DNA of 64,000 bases from Euzebya rosea (GTDB lineage Bacteria; Actinomycetota; Nitriliruptoria; Euzebyales; Euzebyaceae): positions 146,990-210,989 of the forward strand of contig NZ_PGDQ01000012.1 in the NCBI RefSeq assembly GCF_003073135.1. Reading direction: 5' to 3'. Below, piece after piece: positions 8,585 to 17,013 of the stretch. The position numbers and the translations under genes are program-made. A model generated the notes under the pieces. That model was not told the origin of the DNA, did no database searches, and worked only from the letters and a program-made list of their open reading frames with translations. Within the stretch, counting starts at the first letter, position 1, and each line of letters starts with the position of its first letter.

Positions 8585-9028
8585 GTGCGCAACGTCCTGC
8601 TGATCGTCCACATCGCTGCCATCGCCGTGTGGTTCGGCGGTTCGATCATGAACGGCGTCATCAACGCCAGGATCGCGGGGACCAACGACATGTCGGCCAA
8701 GGCCACGCTGGCCCGGTCCGAGGTCAACCTCGGCACGCAGGTCTACATGCCGGTCGCCATCCTCACCCTGCTGTCCGGCATCGGCCTCGTCGTGGTCGGC
8801 GATTTCCAGTTCGAGTCGATCTGGGTGTCCTTCGGCTTCCTCACCATCATCGTCTCCGCGGTGCTCGGCCCCGTGAAGTTCAAGCCGCTCAGCGAGAGGA
8901 TCGCCACCGGCTACGAAGGTGGCGACGTCGCCGCCGCCGACGCAGCGACGAAGCAGATCACCATGTGGTCCTCCATCAACACCGCCCTGCTGTTCATCGC
9001 CATCGTGCTGATGGTCATCAAGCCCTGA
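8585..9028 (+). CDS. Four-helix membrane protein (DUF2269/CopD-like)
   Basis: A 147-residue protein with four hydrophobic segments. The first, LLIVHIAAIAVWFGGSIMNG, has the His-Trp-Phe-Gly-Gly pattern typical of small heme- or copper-associated membrane proteins of the DUF2269/CopD type. The GTG at 8585 is preceded by GAGGAG. A role in metal or heme handling is only a family-level guess. It stands alone between the anti-sigma gene and recQ. Confidence 0.65.
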   Translation: MRNVLLIVHIAAIAVWFGGSIMNGVINARIAGTNDMSAKATLARSEVNLGTQVYMPVAILTLLSGIGLVVVGDFQFESIWVSFGFLTIIVSAVLGPVKFKPLSERIATGYEGGDVAAADAATKQITMWSSINTALLFIAIVLMVIKP

Positions 9029-9086
9029 CCGACCGGCCGCCAACAGGCCGAGGTTGAGGAGGAGGGCCGGCGGGCATCCCCTCCCC

Positions 9087-10796
9087 GTGTCCGACAACCA
9101 CACGCCCGCCGACGGCGACAGACCGACCAGCAGCGCCGACAGCACCGACGCCGACGCAGAGCGCGAGCTGCTGCTGGAGGAGGTGGCCCGGGCCGCCCTC
9201 GGCCACGACGAGCTCCGGCCCGGCCAGGCCGAAGCGGCCAGCGCCGTCGTGGCCGGCCGGGACGTCCTGGCGGTCATGCCGACCGGCTCGGGCAAGTCCG
9301 CGATCTACCAGCTGGCCGGCTCCCTGGCGTCCGGCACCGTGATCGTCATCTCGCCGCTGCTGGCCCTGCAACGCGACCAGATATCGGCCCTCGACGGCCG
9401 CATGGGCGGGGCCCGGGCGCTGAACTCGACGCTGACCGCCAAGGAACATCGCGAGCTGCTGGACGCCGCCGAGGCCGGTGAGGTCCGGTTCCTGCTGATG
9501 GCGCCGGAGCAGCTCGCCAACGCCGACACCCTGTCCCGCCTCGCCGAGATCGGGGTGGCGCTGATGGTCGTCGACGAGGCCCACTGCATCGCCAGCTGGG
9601 GCCACGACTTCCGGCCCGAGTACCTGATGCTCGGCGAACGCCGGCACGCCCTCGGCGACCCGCCGGTGCTGGCCCTGACCGCGACCGCGTCCCCGCCCGT
9701 CCGCAGCGAGATCGCCGCCGAGCTGCGGATGGAGGATCCCGTCGTCGTCACCGCCGGGGTCCTGCGTCCCAACATCCGGCTGGCCGTCATCGACACCGCC
9801 GAGCGCGACCGGGCGTTCGAGCTCGCGGTCGAGCAGGCGTCGGAGCTGGACGGCACCGGCATCGTCTACGTGCCCACCCGCGCCGGCGCGACCGACATGG
9901 CCGCCCGGATCGACCGGCCCGACCGGCCCGCTGTCGCCTACCACGCGGGCCTGCCGCGGGACGACCGCGAGGACGTCGAGCGTCGGTTCTCCTCCGGCGA
10001 GCACATGGTCGTCGTCGCCACCACCGCCTTCGGGATGGGCATCGACCGGCCGGACGTCCGGTTCGTCGTGCACCACCAGGCGCCGGACTCCCTCGACAGC
10101 TACTACCAGGAGCTCGGGCGTGCGGGCCGCGACGGGGAACCGGCCGACGCGGTGCTGGTGCGGACCGTCGCCGACGGCAGCGCCCGGGCGTTCCAGGGCG
10201 GCACCACCGTCGTCGAGCGGTCGACGTTCGACCGGGTCGTCCGGGGCGTGTCGGCCATCGACCAACCCGTGGAGGTCGAGGCCATCCGCGACGACCTCGG
10301 CCTGCCCCGCACCCACCTCATGATCGTCGTCGAGCACCTCTCCCGACTCGACGCCGTCCACGTCGACGCCGACGGCCAGCTGTCGTGGACCGACGGCACG
10401 GACCCCGAGGACGCCGTCGAGCGGGCCCACGGGCTGCACGAACGCGACCAGAGCCTGTCCCGGTCCGCCCGGCAGATGCTGGCGCAGTACCTCGACACCT
10501 CCAGCTGCCGGTGGCGGTTCATCGCCAGCTACTTCGGTGCCGACATCGACGCCGACTGCGGCCGCTGCGACGTCTGCGAACGCCCGGGGCACGCCGAGTC
10601 CCGTCCGGCCGACGCCGACCCCGAGCACGGGTTCCGCACCGGCCAGCAGCTGCACCACCGCTCCTTCGGCGAGGGCGTCGTCGAGGGGGTCGACGGCGAC
10701 CGCCTGACCGTGGTGTTCGCCGAGGTCGGCCACCGCTCGTTGTCGGCGAGGGTGCTGGCCGACAACGACCTGCTGGTCAGCCCGGGCGCTGACTAA
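9087..10796 (+). CDS. RecQ-family ATP-dependent 3'-5' DNA helicase (short form)
   Basis: About 569 residues. SF2 motifs in order: MPTGSGKSA (Walker A, 64-72), VVDEAHCIASWGHDFRPEY (Walker B plus RecQ aromatic loop), ALTATASPPV (motif III), VYVPTRAGATDMA (IV), AYHAGLPRDDRE, TAFGMGIDRPDVRFVVHH (V) and QELGRAGRDG (VI). The RecQ zinc domain follows, with cysteines in SSCRWRFIASYFG and CGRCDVCERPGH. There is no HRDC domain; the last ~55 residues resemble the small beta-barrel seen at the end of UvrD-type helicases (HRSFGEGVVEGVDGDRLTVV). It unwinds recombination intermediates. GTG 9087 is chosen; TTG 9054 is an alternative. It ends overlapping the convergent ligase gene by four bases. Confidence 0.92.
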   Translation: MSDNHTPADGDRPTSSADSTDADAERELLLEEVARAALGHDELRPGQAEAASAVVAGRDVLAVMPTGSGKSAIYQLAGSLASGTVIVISPLLALQRDQISALDGRMGGARALNSTLTAKEHRELLDAAEAGEVRFLLMAPEQLANADTLSRLAEIGVALMVVDEAHCIASWGHDFRPEYLMLGERRHALGDPPVLALTATASPPVRSEIAAELRMEDPVVVTAGVLRPNIRLAVIDTAERDRAFELAVEQASELDGTGIVYVPTRAGATDMAARIDRPDRPAVAYHAGLPRDDREDVERRFSSGEHMVVVATTAFGMGIDRPDVRFVVHHQAPDSLDSYYQELGRAGRDGEPADAVLVRTVADGSARAFQGGTTVVERSTFDRVVRGVSAIDQPVEVEAIRDDLGLPRTHLMIVVEHLSRLDAVHVDADGQLSWTDGTDPEDAVERAHGLHERDQSLSRSARQMLAQYLDTSSCRWRFIASYFGADIDADCGRCDVCERPGHAESRPADADPEHGFRTGQQLHHRSFGEGVVEGVDGDRLTVVFAEVGHRSLSARVLADNDLLVSPGAD

Positions 10797-11866
10797 CCGG
10801 CGCCCAGGACCTCGCTGATCGGGACCGGCGCCGGCTCGGCCAGCTGATCGGTCGAGCACGACTCCGGGTCCCGGTCGGGCCGCCAGCGCAGCATCTTCGT
10901 GGTCCCCCGGAACCGTCCCGACGTCGCCCAGCTGTAGGACACCTCCACGACCCGCTCGGGCCGCAGGGGGATCCACGAGTGGTCCCGTCCGTTGGCGCCG
11001 CTCCACCGGTTCGGGGCACCGGGCATGGACCCGTCGGCGTTGGCCTCGGCGTCCATCCAGGCCGCCCACGGGTGGGCCGACCGGTCCTCCAGCACCAGCT
11101 CGGCGACCTCGTCGAGCAGCTCGACGCGCTTCTTGGCGGTGAAGCTGGCGGCCACGCCGACGTGCCACAGCTGGCCCGCGGGCGAGAACAGGCCGAGGAT
11201 CAGCGAGCCGACCCCGTCGCCGGACTTGTGGACGCGGTAGCCGGCGACCACGCAGTCGGCGGAGCGGATGTGCTTGAGCTTCAGCTGGGTGCGCTTGTCG
11301 GGGACGTACGGGTCGTTGACGGGCTTGAGGATCAGGCCGTCCAGGCCTGCACCCTCGAACCGTTCGAACCACTGCAGGGCGAGGGTGCGGTCGCGGGTGG
11401 CCGGGGCGAGGTGCACGGGCGGGGCGAACCCCTCGGCGACCCCCTCCAGCCTGACCCGTCGGTCGGCGAAGGGCAGGTCCACGAGCGACTCGTCGCCCAG
11501 CGCGAGGACGTCGAATGCGATGAAGTCCGCGGGGGTCCTCTCGGCCAGCATGGACACGCGGGACTCGGCCGGGTGGATGCGCTGGCCGAGGGCGTCGAAG
11601 TCGAGGACCCCGTCGACGGCCACGATGACCTCGCCGTCCACGACACACCGGTCGGGCAGGCTCTGGCGGAACGGTTCGAGCAGCTCGGGGAAGTACCGGT
11701 TGAGCGGCTTGGTGTTGCGCGACCCCATGACGACCTCGTCGCCGTCCCGGAAGACGATGCACCGGAAGCCGTCCCACTTGGGCTCGAACGACAGCTCGCC
11801 GTCGGGCAGCACCTTCGACGGCTTGGCCAGCATGGGCTTGAGGGGTGGCATGACGGGGAGGTCCAC
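10793..11866 (-). CDS. ligC: ATP-dependent DNA ligase, LigC type
   Basis: A 357-residue ligase core. The adenylation motif KWDGFR gives the nucleotidyl lysine (Lys30); downstream are VVDGEVIVAVDG (motif III), FIAFDVLALGD (IIIa), LDGLILKPVNDPY (IV) and RTQLKLKHIRSADCVVAGYR (V). The OB-fold follows with VGVAASFTAKKR and a C-terminal LRPERVVEVSYSWATSGRFR. LigC enzymes seal nicks in an accessory, NHEJ-related or base-excision context; no Ku or LigD-polymerase gene is next to it here. Start is GTG 11866; an internal ATG at 11851 is possible. The gene is convergent with recQ, so two DNA-repair genes meet tail to tail with a 4-base overlap. Confidence 0.92.
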   Translation of the reverse strand: MDLPVMPPLKPMLAKPSKVLPDGELSFEPKWDGFRCIVFRDGDEVVMGSRNTKPLNRYFPELLEPFRQSLPDRCVVDGEVIVAVDGVLDFDALGQRIHPAESRVSMLAERTPADFIAFDVLALGDESLVDLPFADRRVRLEGVAEGFAPPVHLAPATRDRTLALQWFERFEGAGLDGLILKPVNDPYVPDKRTQLKLKHIRSADCVVAGYRVHKSGDGVGSLILGLFSPAGQLWHVGVAASFTAKKRVELLDEVAELVLEDRSAHPWAAWMDAEANADGSMPGAPNRWSGANGRDHSWIPLRPERVVEVSYSWATSGRFRGTTKMLRWRPDRDPESCSTDQLAEPAPVPISEVLGAG

Positions 11867-11929
11867 GTCGCGCAGGCTACCCCCGGCCGAGGTCTCAGGC
11901 CGGCGGTCGGCCGGCCGATCGTCGAAGGG

Positions 11930-13558
11930 ATGACCTCCCTGCGATCGTCCAGCCGTACCGTCCGTACCGCGACCGGCGTCGGTGGTCCCGCACTGGTCAT
12001 CGTGTCAGCCGTCGCCGCGGCCGCGCTGGTCATCGGACCGCTCGTGTGGGCGGGTGGCCAGTCACAGCAGGCCGTCGCCGCCGAGGAGGACGCGCGCTGG
12101 GCCGAGCTCGTCGCGACGGTGCACCTGGTGAACAGCGCGGCGCTGGACGAGCTGAACGCGATGCTCGCCGATGGCCTCGCCGACCCCTCCGGCGAGGGCC
12201 CCTCGGGCACCGACGTCGCCGCAGCCGCGGAGGCCCGGGCCGTCGCCGTGCTCGATGCCGAGGCGTGGCTCGACCGAGTACTGGAGGATCCCGTGGTCGG
12301 GCCGACCGCCGAGACGGTGTCGGACCTCGTGCTGGAGCTGCCCGACCGCCCCGACCACCACCCCCATCCCGACGACGTCCTCGGGATCGTGGAGGAGGCC
12401 GAGCTGATCCTGGAGTCCGCCGTCGCCGCCGACGCCGAGCTGCTGGCGCTCGCCGACCTCGTGCAGCACGCGTCACTCCCGCGCCTGGTCGTCAACGACG
12501 CCATCGACGTGACCTGGCTGGTCCAGCACGACCGCGTCGCAGCCCCGTGGACCGACGGGTACTTCGACACCTCCGAGGCCTACATCACCGACGGCGACGG
12601 TGGATGGCTGGGCGAGGACACGATGGTGCCGTCCCCCTTCGTGCAGTCCGCGAACCTCCGCACCCACCTCCCCGGGCTCTGGGAGCGCCTGGCGGCCCTG
12701 ACCAGCGGTGGCGACGACGTGGCCACCCTGCTGGAGTTCGACGGCTGGGTGCAGCGCTGGACCAGCCGGTCCAGCCACACGCCACCGGTTGCGCTGTCGG
12801 CGGTCCGGGACGCGGCCCGGACGGTGACCGAGCGCGTGGATCCCTTCGTGCGGGACGCCCTGCGCGACCGGTCCGACACCTCGCGTCGGGAAGCCGCCGC
12901 CCTGCGGGACCGTCGCACCGCCGTGGTCCTCGTCGGCCTGCTGCTCGCCGCATCGCTGATCGTGGTCGTCGTCCGAGTCGGTCGTGTGCAGCTCGGCCGC
13001 GTCCGTGGCTGGCGTCGCGCCGCCCTGGTCGACCAGCTGACGGGAATCGCGAACCGCCGAGGGCTCGAGGAGCACGCCGCGGCAATCGTCGAACCCGACC
13101 GGGACGCCCACGCACTGCTGCTGTTCGACCTCGACCACTTCAAGGGCATCAACGACCGGTACGGCCACGCGGTCGGTGACGACGCCCTCCAGTCGGTGGC
13201 CGCTGCGGCCGGACGGGCCGCGGCGACGCTGCCGGGCGAGGCCATCGCGGCACGCCTCGGCGGTGACGAGTTCGTCGTGCTCGCCCACGACCTGACCGAC
13301 CCCGGGGCGCAGGCCGGGCATGCCGCCCAGCAGCTGATCGAGACCGTCCGGCGGCAGCGCATCCGCACCGACGGCGAGCCCGTGTCGTTGTCGATCAGCG
13401 TGGGCGTCGCCACCTGCGTCGGTCCGCTGGACCTGACCAACCTGCTGATGAAGGCCGACATCGCCCTCTACGAGGTCAAGCGCGGGGGTCGAGGCGCCCA
13501 TCGGGCGTACGACCCGTCGGCTCAGACCGCCGCCGTACCTGCCGATCCGGAGCGTTGA
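11930..13558 (+). CDS. Transmembrane sensor with large periplasm-side domain and GGDEF output
   Basis: A 542-residue protein. A first membrane helix (about 20-45) and a second (about 325-345) bracket ~280 residues predicted outside the cell, mostly helical and similar in character to nitrate/nitrite-sensing (NIT) helical bundles (RWAELVATVHLVNSAALDEL). The output domain starts DQLTGIANRRGL, has FDLDHFKGINDRYGHAVGDD and a canonical GGDEF at 444-448. No RxxD I-site is at the expected position. It should make cyclic di-GMP from GTP in response to an external signal. ATG 11930 is preceded by GAAGG. The histidine-kinase-like gene begins 41 bases after its stop, suggesting co-transcription. Confidence 0.87.
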   Translation: MTSLRSSSRTVRTATGVGGPALVIVSAVAAAALVIGPLVWAGGQSQQAVAAEEDARWAELVATVHLVNSAALDELNAMLADGLADPSGEGPSGTDVAAAAEARAVAVLDAEAWLDRVLEDPVVGPTAETVSDLVLELPDRPDHHPHPDDVLGIVEEAELILESAVAADAELLALADLVQHASLPRLVVNDAIDVTWLVQHDRVAAPWTDGYFDTSEAYITDGDGGWLGEDTMVPSPFVQSANLRTHLPGLWERLAALTSGGDDVATLLEFDGWVQRWTSRSSHTPPVALSAVRDAARTVTERVDPFVRDALRDRSDTSRREAAALRDRRTAVVLVGLLLAASLIVVVVRVGRVQLGRVRGWRRAALVDQLTGIANRRGLEEHAAAIVEPDRDAHALLLFDLDHFKGINDRYGHAVGDDALQSVAAAAGRAAATLPGEAIAARLGGDEFVVLAHDLTDPGAQAGHAAQQLIETVRRQRIRTDGEPVSLSISVGVATCVGPLDLTNLLMKADIALYEVKRGGRGAHRAYDPSAQTAAVPADPER

Positions 13559-13599
13559 GGCCCGACCTCCCCTCCCACCCAGCCAGGCCTGCTTCCCCC

Positions 13600-15384
13600 A
13601 TGGACACCCAGCTCAAGGACTACCTCCTTCGCACCGTCCGCATCGGTGTCCTCGTCACCGTGGCCGTCGTCGGGCTCCTCGTCGTGCTGCCGTGGCTACC
13701 GGGAACCCCCGTGGCCGACCGGACGACGTACCTGGTGGTCGTGGCTGTCACCGCCGCCGGGGCGCTGGTCGTCGGACGGGTGCCGTGGCCGTCGATCATC
13801 GACCGCGGCTGGGGCCATCACCTGCTGTACCTGTGGTCGATCGGCGACATCCTGCTGGTGACCGCGCTCCTGGTGCCCACCGGGGGTGCCGACTCACCGC
13901 TGTTCTGGACCTACGCGCTGACCACCGTGTTCTTCGCAGCGTCCTACCCGCTGAGCGGCCAGGGCACGCTGGTCGCCCTCACCGTCGCCTGCTACCTGGC
14001 CGTCGGGGCCGTCACCGACACGATGCCGGCGGTCGCCGACGTGGTCGAACGGCTCGTGCTGCTCGGCCTGATCGCATGGATGTGTTCGTTCCTGTCCCGT
14101 GAGCTCCTCGATGCCGCGTCCGGCCACGCCGCTGCCCGCGACCGCGCCGAACGGCACGCCGCACTCCTCGCCCAGGTGGCGGACTCGGCACGTCACGTCC
14201 ACGACCTCGACCCCGAACGGGCGAAGCTGGCGGTGCTCACCGCCCTGGACCGCCTCGGGTTCCACACCGCGGCGCTGGTCGTCCGCGTCGACGACGTTGG
14301 CTACCGGGTCGACGCCGCCACCGGATGGCCGGAGGACTGCCAGGACGACGTGATCCCCATGGACGTGGGTGTGGTCGGCGAGGTGTTCCGGACGGGCCGG
14401 ACGATCATGCTCGAGGAGTATCCCGGCGACGACCGGTCGGTGGCGTCCATCCGCGATCAGGGGATCGTGGAGTTCGTGGCCGTGCCCATCCACCTCGACG
14501 GGGTCGTCGTCGCCGTGCTGCTGGGAGGGACCGCCACCCGTGGGCTGGTCCAGCAGGACCACGCCGGCGAGTTCGAGCTGCTGGCCAGCTTCGCCGCCCA
14601 GGCGATGGAGAACGCCGACCGGTTCCGGGCCGAACGCGAGGCGCACGAACGGCTGGCCGCCCTCGACGCGATGAAGACCGACTTCCTGGCAACCGTGTCA
14701 CGTGAGCTGCGGACCCCCCTGACGGTGATCGCCGGGGCGGGCCGCATGCTGGCGGCGGAGTGGGACTCCATCGACGATCGGACCCGGCAGGAGCTGCTGG
14801 TGCAGTCCAACGCCAGCGTCGACCACCTCAGTCGCGTCATCCGGACGATGCTGGACCTGTCGGCCATGCAGGCCGGCGAGCTGCGTCCCGACATCGGACC
14901 CGTCGACCTCGGCGGCCTCGTCACGACCGTGCTGGACGGGCTGGTCGATGACCTGGATCGCCACCAGGTGGTGGTCCAGGGCACCGCTGATGTGGTGGTC
15001 CTGGCCGATCGTGGCCTGCTCGCCCGGGTCCTCGACGACCTGCTGCGCAACGTTGCGCTGTACACCCCGGCCGGCACGCTCGTGGCCGTCACCGCCCGAC
15101 CGGTCGACGGCGACGTCGAGCTGGAGGTGCTCGACCGCGGTCCGGGCATCCCCCGGGCCGTCCTCGAGGGGTTGGGCACGCCGTTCCTGCGAGCCGGCCA
15201 GATCAACACCCGTGGCCGCGGCCTCGGCCTCGGGCTGGCCATGGCGAAGGAGACCTTGCGCCTGCACGGTCGCGAGATGGTGATCACGAGCACGCCCGGC
15301 CTGGGAACCCGCGTCCGCCTGACCCTCCCGGCCGCAGCCACCCCGCCGACCGGCAGGACCGTTCGCCGGAGCCTCACCGCCTGA
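13600..15384 (+). CDS. Sensor histidine-kinase-like protein with Arg replacing the phospho-acceptor His
   Basis: About 594 residues: five or six N-terminal membrane helices (1-175), a GAF-type domain (about 190-335, ending FELLASFAAQAMENADRF), a HisKA-like dimerisation helix, and an HATPase_c domain. The H-box reads DFLATVSRELRTPLTVI: residue 368 is Arg (CGT) where kinases have His. The ATP-binding features remain: N-box LLRNVALYTPAG (Asn484), G1 DRGPGIP (Asp512) and G2 GRGLGLGLAMAKE. It may therefore bind ATP but cannot autophosphorylate at the usual position. No response regulator gene is nearby. ATG 13600 is chosen; TTG 13555 overlaps the upstream stop and is in frame. Confidence 0.85.
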   Translation: MDTQLKDYLLRTVRIGVLVTVAVVGLLVVLPWLPGTPVADRTTYLVVVAVTAAGALVVGRVPWPSIIDRGWGHHLLYLWSIGDILLVTALLVPTGGADSPLFWTYALTTVFFAASYPLSGQGTLVALTVACYLAVGAVTDTMPAVADVVERLVLLGLIAWMCSFLSRELLDAASGHAAARDRAERHAALLAQVADSARHVHDLDPERAKLAVLTALDRLGFHTAALVVRVDDVGYRVDAATGWPEDCQDDVIPMDVGVVGEVFRTGRTIMLEEYPGDDRSVASIRDQGIVEFVAVPIHLDGVVVAVLLGGTATRGLVQQDHAGEFELLASFAAQAMENADRFRAEREAHERLAALDAMKTDFLATVSRELRTPLTVIAGAGRMLAAEWDSIDDRTRQELLVQSNASVDHLSRVIRTMLDLSAMQAGELRPDIGPVDLGGLVTTVLDGLVDDLDRHQVVVQGTADVVVLADRGLLARVLDDLLRNVALYTPAGTLVAVTARPVDGDVELEVLDRGPGIPRAVLEGLGTPFLRAGQINTRGRGLGLGLAMAKETLRLHGREMVITSTPGLGTRVRLTLPAAATPPTGRTVRRSLTA

Positions 15385-15422
15385 GGGGGGCGCCCCCGGG
15401 TATGCCCGGGGCGACGCCTCAG
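15381..15422. terminator. Bidirectional hairpin terminator between convergent genes
   Basis: Outer arms CTGAGG/CCTCAG enclose a second GC-rich stem (CGCCCCCGGG against CCCGGGGCG, one bulge, loop TATG). It contains the stop codons of both the kinase-like gene and the convergent hydrolase gene, so it can end transcripts from both sides. No U-tract, as is common in high-GC actinobacteria. Confidence 0.7.
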
Positions 15423-16357
15423 CGTCCCCCGGTGACCGCCCGTTCCACCGCGTCGGCGACCGCCGCCGCACCGATCGGCGACGTCGTGATCGTGTAGTGG
15501 TTGGTCCCCGCGACCCTGACGATGTCGAGCAAGGGGTTGTCGGCCCGCAGCTGCTGCACGACGGCGTCGGGGTACAGCGGGTCGGGACCGTCGGTGAACC
15601 CGCGCTCGGCGACGAGCATCCGTGTGGGCACCGACAGCCGGTGGACGGCGCGCAGCACCTCCGTGTCGACCAGCGTGTCGTGGGCGTCGGCCAGCACCTG
15701 CTCCCGCACCACCCGACATCGCACCCCGGTCCCCCCGTCGACCGGTCCGGCGTCATGGGTGGCGTAGGCGTCCAGCAGCCAGCCAGGCGTGCCTGCCGCC
15801 ACACCGGGGTGGCCCTCCCACAACGTTCGGTAGGCGGCCCGATCGGGGAAGGTCCGGTCCAGCCGGGCGAGGGCCGGGCCGACGACGGCCCGGAGGACCT
15901 CCTCGACGCGCTCCTCCGCCACCGGGTCCGCGGTCAGCGGCGGGCCACCGTCGACCAGCACGACCGCCCGTGCCCGCTCCGGGCGACGGGTGGCGGCGAC
16001 CGCCACCACGAACCCGCCCATGGAGTGGCCCAGCAACGTCGCCCGCTCCGTGCCGAGGCTGTCGAGGACGGCCCACACGTCCTCGGCGTGCCGGCCGATC
16101 GACGCGTCGCCGAGGCCGGCGGAGTCCCCCCTCCCCCGCAGGTCCGGCGCGACCAGCCTGATCTCCCTGCTGGCCAGCGCCTGCCCGACCAGCGCCCACG
16201 ACACCGCGTTGGCGGTGATGCCGTGGACGGCGACGACCACTGCGCCGTCGTCGGGCCCCCAGCTGCGGCAGGCCAGCGTGCCGCCGGACACGTCGACGGC
16301 CAGCGGGACCCCCAGGTCATGGGCGACCCGGTCGTCCGGCACCCGGTCGTTCGTCAC
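15419..16357 (-). CDS. Alpha/beta-hydrolase
   Basis: A 312-residue soluble hydrolase. The oxyanion HG motif is VAVHGITANAVSW, the nucleophile elbow is GHSMGG (Ser112), and the catalytic His is likely in AGTNHYTITTSP near residue 290. The cap domain is short. Substrates could be esters, lactones or acyl thioesters. It is the last gene of the liv operon and its GTG overlaps the tetR stop by four bases (GTGA). Being co-transcribed with a branched-chain-amino-acid-type importer and a TetR regulator suggests it acts on the imported or a related acyl compound; that link is inference. Confidence 0.85.
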   Translation of the reverse strand: MTNDRVPDDRVAHDLGVPLAVDVSGGTLACRSWGPDDGAVVVAVHGITANAVSWALVGQALASREIRLVAPDLRGRGDSAGLGDASIGRHAEDVWAVLDSLGTERATLLGHSMGGFVVAVAATRRPERARAVVLVDGGPPLTADPVAEERVEEVLRAVVGPALARLDRTFPDRAAYRTLWEGHPGVAAGTPGWLLDAYATHDAGPVDGGTGVRCRVVREQVLADAHDTLVDTEVLRAVHRLSVPTRMLVAERGFTDGPDPLYPDAVVQQLRADNPLLDIVRVAGTNHYTITTSPIGAAAVADAVERAVTGGR

Positions 16358-17013
16358 TGCACCTCCACGTCGTCACGGGCGCCGAGTCCCCGACGGATGA
16401 ACGCCATCATCTCGTCGAAGACGTCCGTCGGGATCGTCCGGGCGTCGTTCCACAGCACCCAGCGCATGCCGACGATCTCGCCGATGCCCATCAGCATCCA
16501 GCCGATCAGCTCGGGGTTGCCGCGCAGGATGTCCCCCCGGTCCATGGCCTCGTTGAGCCCGTCCACGTAGCCGGTCGCGATGCGGTCGTAGTGCAGGTGC
16601 AGCGCGGCGGGCGAGGCGAACTCGGCCTGGCGGATGATCCGGTACAGGGCGGGATGTTCGGCGGTGAACTCGAAGAAGGCACGGAAGCCTCCCTCCTCCT
16701 TCTCCGAGCGGGTGGTCCCGGTCGCGGCACCCTCGCTCATCGCCTGCCGCACCCGCCGGTTGAGGTCCACGACGACCTCGTCGAAGATGGCCTGCTTGGA
16801 CGGGAAGTAGCGGTAGAAGGTGCCCTGGGCGACCCCGGCGGCCTCGGTGATCTTGACGATCGACGCGTCGTGCCAGCCCTCCTCGGCGAAGGTCGCCTCG
16901 GCCGCGTCCATCAGCTTGCGCCGTGTCCGCAGACCGCGGGCGGACAGGGCCTGCCCGTCCACGCCCAGCGGTTCGACGTCGCGATCGATCGGTGTGGTCT
17001 GTCCGATGCTCAT
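16354..17013 (-). CDS. TetR-family transcriptional regulator
   Basis: A 219-residue regulator. The DNA-binding domain spans about residues 28-75: RTRRKLMDAAEATFAEEGWH, then the helix-turn-helix in SIVKITEAAGVAQGTFYRYF and the following PSKQAIFDEVV. The C-terminal ligand/dimer domain is helical (FRAFFEFTAEHPALYRIIRQ). Start ATG 17013 overlaps the livM stop. Its place inside the transporter operon and the palindrome within the operon promoter (21933-21948) suggest it represses its own operon until an effector, perhaps the transported compound or an acyl-CoA, binds. Confidence 0.9.
   Translation of the reverse strand: MSIGQTTPIDRDVEPLGVDGQALSARGLRTRRKLMDAAEATFAEEGWHDASIVKITEAAGVAQGTFYRYFPSKQAIFDEVVVDLNRRVRQAMSEGAATGTTRSEKEEGGFRAFFEFTAEHPALYRIIRQAEFASPAALHLHYDRIATGYVDGLNEAMDRGDILRGNPELIGWMLMGIGEIVGMRWVLWNDARTIPTDVFDEMMAFIRRGLGARDDVEVQ

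Noticed and set aside
9018..11777. A 919-codon open frame on the minus strand across recQ and ligC
   Set aside because: It is antisense to recQ with Arg/Gly/Val-rich shadow composition; the recQ and ligC frames carry full family motifs.
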